From the NCBI RefSeq assembly GCF_018139145.2, contig NC_059471.1:79506520-79570519 (forward strand): a DNA stretch of 64,000 nucleotides, written 5' to 3'. The notes beneath the pieces were generated by a model that did not search any database, was not told where the DNA came from, and saw only the letters and a program-made list of their open reading frames with translations. The position numbers and the translations under genes are program-made. Position 1 is the stretch's first letter, and each line of letters begins with the position of its first letter. Positions 59,712 to 64,000 of this stretch are shown in pieces. This DNA comes from Gymnogyps californianus. Taxonomy: Eukaryota > Chordata > Aves > Accipitriformes > Cathartidae.

Positions 59712-60311
59712 TGTCCTGGTTTCGGCTGGGACAGAGTTAACTCTCTTCTTAGTAGCTGGTACAGTGCTGTGTTTTGGATTTAGTGTGAGAATGATGTTGA
59801 TAACATCTGATGTTTTAGTTGTTGCTAAGTAGCACTTATCTTCAGCCAAGGACTTTTCAGTTTCCCATGCTCTGCCAGCAAGCAGGTGTGCAAGAAACTG
59901 GGAGGGAGCAGAGCCAGGGCAGCTGACCTGAACTAGCCAAAGGGGTATTCCATACCATGGAACATCATGCCCAGTATATAAACAGGGGGGAGTTGGCCGG
60001 GAGGCGCGGATCGCGGCTCGGGAACTAACTGGGCATCGGTCAGCGGGTGGTGAGCAATTGCATTGTGCATCACTGTTTTTTTTCCTCCCCTCCCCTTCCT
60101 TTTTTTGTTGTATTTCTTTTCATTACTATTATTATTATATTTCATTATTACTATTGTTAGTATTAATTTTACTTTAGTTATTCAACTGTTCTTATCTCAA
60201 CCCACGAGTTTTACTTTTTTTTCTTTCCTTTCCTCCTCCTCACCCCACTGGGAGGGGGAGGGGGAAATGGCTGTGTGGTGCTTAGTTGCTGACTGGGGTT
60301 AAACCACGACA
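59712..60311 (+). mobile_element. Solo LTR, short class (600 bp), U5 type 1
   Basis: Begins TGTCCTGGTTTCGGCTGGGAC and ends GGGTTAAACCACGACA. A perfect 5-bp target duplication ATTAC flanks it (59707-59711 and 60312-60316). It contains GGTATTCCATACC (59944-59956), TATATAAA (59975-59982) and the T/C- then ATT-rich stretch. The ATTAAA polyadenylation signal of its relatives reads ATTCAA here, and the CRE-like ACGTCA reads ACATCA, both simple decay. No internal viral genes. Confidence 0.95.
59944..59982 (+). promoter_or_regulatory. LTR core promoter module with TATA box
   Basis: GGTATTCCATACC, then AACATCATGC, then TATATAAA. Same layout as the LTR at 19389, with the CpG of the CRE-like site lost. 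Confidence 0.55.
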
Positions 60312-60316
60312 ATTAC

Positions 60317-61794
60317 CATACTCACAATACCTTTATTTTTTACAATGTTCTTAAATTAGGACGAAAATAAGATGAGTCACTTAAAGATGTTATAAATAGA
60401 CTAGGTTACCAAATTTTGTAATGGCTTGGAAACCTGTCTTCTCAAAACTGATATTTCATTCAAAATCATGTAATGGATTAAATCAGCTAATCACAAACAC
60501 CGTAGAAAGTACTTAGAGCTACCAATAGTAAATATAAACATTTAAAATGCTATGGAGATCCACAGAGATGCTTAAAATGTATAATATATTCTTACAATGA
60601 GAAACTGAATTTGCAGAAAGAAGTAGGTTCTTTCAACATTAATTTGCAACATTTAGAGAAATATTTCATACATTTTGTAATAGCCGCTCTACACTGCAAG
60701 TTCTTGACAGAAAAACTGTAACAATTCTGCACATATTATTTACTCTGCCACAACACTGGATCTCAAATAAATATCCTAACACTTAAAGTAGAGGTTTAGG
60801 TTATTAAGATGACTACTTGTGCAATGTCAAATCAAGGGCTAACTCATGTACGATTTTTAAGAAACATGTTCCTACTCAACCTCACAGTTTGCAGATTCAG
60901 CCATCGATATATATTATGAAACAAGCAAGCATTTGAGCAGGATTTAAGGTAAGCGTTTGTTCTTCCAGACATTTTTTCTCTTAGTGTTCTTTTGGAGAGT
61001 GAATACTGGTACAAATGCAGGTGCAACAACATTTAAGGCATTCAGGAAAATAGCAAATGCTTATGTGTGTCCCTCTACAATTCTTTGGGAGAAAGGAGTG
61101 AAAGCAAATAGAGAGCAATTAGAAAATCACCTTGTAACAATGAAAATAAAAGTCTAAAGAAGAGTGGAGAAATTTAGAATTCTGTTTGCAACATCATTGA
61201 TCACTCAGAATTTTCTGAATTTGTTAGAAAGGTTTCACATACCTAATTCTTTGGTAGCAAAGGACATCGCCATCCATGTTAGTCAGTAAAGAGTCCCAAG
61301 GGCGTTATTATAAATTGTACGGCTCAGTAAGAGAAACAGATTGGAACTACCGCTAATATGCTCCTGACTTCTCAAAACTAATGTTTCCTTTTAATTTAAC
61401 CCAAAAGTTTGGAAATAACTGCCTAGGTGATCCCTGTTTTCAGTTGCCTACTAATTATTTTCGTCTTAAAGTGAATAGGTGTCAGGGATGTGCTGGAGTA
61501 GTTCTTGACCTTTGAAGTCAAAAGGCAAAGTTGATTACTGTAAAGTCTAATTATCCCTTACAGGGATATTCACAATTGCTAACTTTGCTTTGAAGAAATT
61601 AGGATCCTTGGTGCATACTTAATGAAGAAAGGAAGGTTACTCCAGGGGCTAAATTAGACCAGGTGACTAACTTCTGTTTTTCTACAACACTTATAAGTTT
61701 TAGAAACACACTTGAACAACTCCAATTTCTTGAAGAATGAGGCCCAAACACTCAGATATATTGCTGATTTTTAACATACAGACAGGGCACAAAC
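60317..61794. other. AT-rich non-coding DNA, nothing recognised
   Basis: No gene or transposon recognised between the LTR and the CR1 fragment. The largest frame is 66 codons. Confidence 0.6.
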
Positions 61795-62213
61795 CTTTAT
61801 TAATATCTGACCTGCTGGCAACACTTTGTCTAATGCAGACCAGGATACCATTCGCCTTCTTTGCAGCAAGAGCACATTGCTGGCTCATGTTCAACTTGTC
61901 CACCAAGACCCCCAGGTCCTTTTCTGCAAAGCTGCTTTCTAGATGGGTGGCCCCCAGCATATCTTGGTGCATGGAGTACTTCCTCCTCAGGTGCAGGACT
62001 CTGCACTTCCTTTTGTTGAACTTCGTGAGGTTCCTAACAGCCCATTTCTCCAGCTGTTGATGTCCTTCTGGATGGCAGCATGACCCTCTGGCATATCAGC
62101 CACTCCTCCCAGTTTGGTGTCATTTACAAGCTTGCTGAGGGTACATTCTGCCCCATCATCCAGACCATTAATGAAGATATTAAACAGGACTGGAGCCAGT
62201 ATAGGGTCCATTA
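61795..62213 (-). mobile_element. CR1 LINE internal fragment lacking both ends
   Basis: Minus-strand CR1 covering the end of the RT palm through the C-terminal region. The plus strand shows AGCACATTGCTGGCTCATGT, GTGCAGGACTCTGCACTTCC and CCTTCTGGATGGCAGCATGA, all CR1 ORF2 reverse-complement phrases also present at 32.1-32.5 kb. Both the 5' part and, unusually, the 3' UTR with terminal repeat are missing. Boundaries are approximate. It belongs with the 31-35 kb subtype (MPEGHAA) more than with the 42-44 kb subtype (TPEGQDA). Confidence 0.9.
61800..62213 (-). pseudogene. CR1 ORF2 fragment (RT motif C to C-terminal region), inactivated
   Basis: On the minus strand, 62217-61987 encodes [20 protein letters not shown] and then [19 protein letters not shown]. 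The catalytic FADD of motif C has become LVND, so one of the two aspartates is lost. The sequence continues, after a frame change, with [20 protein letters not shown] and CALAAKKANGILVCIRQSVA at 61972-61815. Confidence 0.85.
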
Positions 62214-64000
62214 GCACATCTGTTGCAATGTATCAGTGACATACCTGCAGTGGTATTATGAAAAAATTACTGGATGTACTTTGACCTGAAAATATTTTGC
62301 CTTACGGATTCTTACAATAATAGTCAGCAGCACTTCTCAAAATTTCCCCATACTGAGGAATTCAAATGAATGAACTCCAGTAGTAAAAAGATAAAAACAG
62401 GAAAAAAAAAGTTTAAAAAAAAGTAGCAAAGATAATAATCTTCAGGCTTATTCAGTAACCTAAACCTTGTATCGAGGTAAGCCATTTATTTCAAGTGACA
62501 TGTGTAGATCCCTGAGGCTTTGAAGCCACAGCTCGTTTGTGTTGTTAGACACTGACACACACAGACTAATGAAAGATATGGAAAATGTGAGAAAAGTGAA
62601 GAAATCATGGGAGTAAAGGCAAGATAGCTGTCAGGAAGCCATGCATGGACATAAGCAGCTTATAGAGCTTACGTTCAAGTATAACGTCTCTAAGGAATAT
62701 GACCTTAATAAATGCAGTCCATTACATCTTTAGAGTCAGTACAGCTTCAAAGCTATTTGCATGTAAATGATTGCATTTTCTGTTGCCTAGTATTATCTGA
62801 TGTTTGTAAGCATAGCTTTTTTGTTGTTGTTGTTCATGTGATTTATGCTCCAGTTATGCTTAAAAGCTACAGAGAAGAGCAACCGGTGTCAGCAGAGCTT
62901 GGTACTCCCCAAAAGTTGAATCTAAACAGATTCAAAGACCCCACACTTTTGGACTTTTTTTCTAATTTCCCAGTATAAAAATGTGTTGCCTTTATGTATT
63001 GCCACACTTGGTTGTTCACTAAAAGACTGTCATAAATTCCACAGTTATCAAACACCTTGAGACTGACCGAGTTGACTATTGATTTTATATAACCTAATGA
63101 TATGACACTGTGATGAGAAAAATGAAACTATGACGAAGATGGCTGTACCATTAGCTTCCTAGAGATACACAAGCTTTTCCAGACTTAGTCCCACAGAGGG
63201 ATGCAATAAATAAAAAAAGAAAACGATAGTCAGCATTGATAACCAAATATATCTAAGTTTGGAATAAGATGTCAACTGATGAGGAACGTGGCAAATACTG
63301 TGATTAATAATGCTATATTTTAAAAATTATTAGCATATGGAGAATAAAATGAATAAAAGACAGCAAAACAGAGGCAGGTAACATTGATGAGAAACACGAA
63401 GAAGTAGAAAAAGTCACACTCCTTCCATGCTCATAATCTCAGAAGAATTACGTGACCTAGTTCATTCTGTATTGCAAATAAGCGATCATAATCAGGCTAG
63501 ACCTGGGCCCAACTTGATTAGGAGAGTGGTGCAACTGTTCACAAGTCTGAAGACATGGCAGTCTACATTGTGTCGGTAACTTAGGTACTTGAGAGACTAA
63601 AGTCTTCTTAACCGAGGTATTAAATCTGAGCTCGACGGTTTTTGTCCCTGTGCAACACTTATATTTAGATTGTTTGAACTTGCATACTAATCTGAGAAGT
63701 GGATGATTTTCTCTTTGTGCTCATACAGATGGGATCTCTTTCTCTTCTTTCTAGCTCTACCATCTTGTCTACTATGATATGAAGTTATTTAAGACTAGAT
63801 TATATCCTTTCTTGACAATGTCCACTTGTCGAGGATACTGTCCATACCTATAGCTCTTCCCAGCAAGAAAATTTAAGAAGATTAATCAAGATTTTCTTAT
63901 AAAATTTACCACAGTGGACTATAAAAAATAAGCATAATTGTCTTCAGTGAAATCTGGGGTGAACTGGATTTCTGTACAGGACATGAACCTAACACAGGTT
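62214..64000. other. AT-rich non-coding DNA to window end, nothing recognised
   Basis: No exon or transposon recognised. A short (GTT)n run lies near 62820. Open frames do not exceed 88 codons (62712-62978) and have no motif. Confidence 0.6.

Noticed and set aside
1..64000. CRISPR arrays, operons, ribosome binding sites, phage or plasmid modules
   Set aside because: CR1 and LTR content, base composition and lack of dense coding show vertebrate nuclear DNA. No direct-repeat array with regular spacers was seen.

Overview
The window looks like an avian nuclear genome segment, probably from a neoavian bird. The evidence is four CR1 retrotransposon copies, seven solo LTRs of an ERVL-like type with 5-bp target duplications, a few eroded MIR-like SINE relics, and a generally AT-rich background with no compact gene organisation. 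I find no convincing host protein-coding exon, rRNA, tRNA or CRISPR array. The only real coding signal belongs to CR1 retrotransposon ORF2 remnants. The window therefore reads as intergenic or deep-intronic DNA whose legible content is transposable elements.

Layout. 1-8.8 kb is AT-rich unique DNA with simple repeats, one unexplained GC-richer block (about 1730-2510) and a possible MIR relic near 4.3 kb. A 5'-truncated CR1 lies at 8.8-9.6 kb. A long solo LTR sits at 16.0-17.1 kb (minus), and two short solo LTRs face each other at 19.4-20.0 kb (plus) and 20.5-21.1 kb (minus). From 21.1 to 31.1 kb I see nothing recognisable. The stretch 31.1-37.2 kb is a repeat nest: one minus-strand CR1 was split first or second by a short plus LTR (31308-31910) and by a long minus LTR (33393-34475), and another short minus LTR follows at 36632-37214. 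At 42.4-44.2 kb is the best-preserved CR1, with an uninterrupted reverse transcriptase core of about 330 codons. The remainder is mostly unique AT-rich DNA with faint MIR relics, a perfect 14-bp hairpin at 55.8 kb, a last short LTR at 59.7-60.3 kb and a CR1 fragment lacking both ends at 61.8-62.2 kb.

The seven LTRs are the most informative part. Every one begins with TG, ends with CA, and is flanked by a 4-5 bp duplication. None carries gag, pol or env, so each is the product of LTR-LTR recombination. They fall into a short class (about 585-600 bp) and a long class (about 1.1 kb), but two different 3'-end (U5) types are distributed across both classes, suggesting modular exchange. The long class carries an internal degenerate minisatellite. 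One copy has a 74-bp tandem duplication upstream of its TATA box and a long GAA/CTT tract downstream of it. The short class shares a promoter-proximal module next to a TATA box.

Family assignments are from recognition by eye. Subfamily names, species and divergence cannot be established without database alignment.
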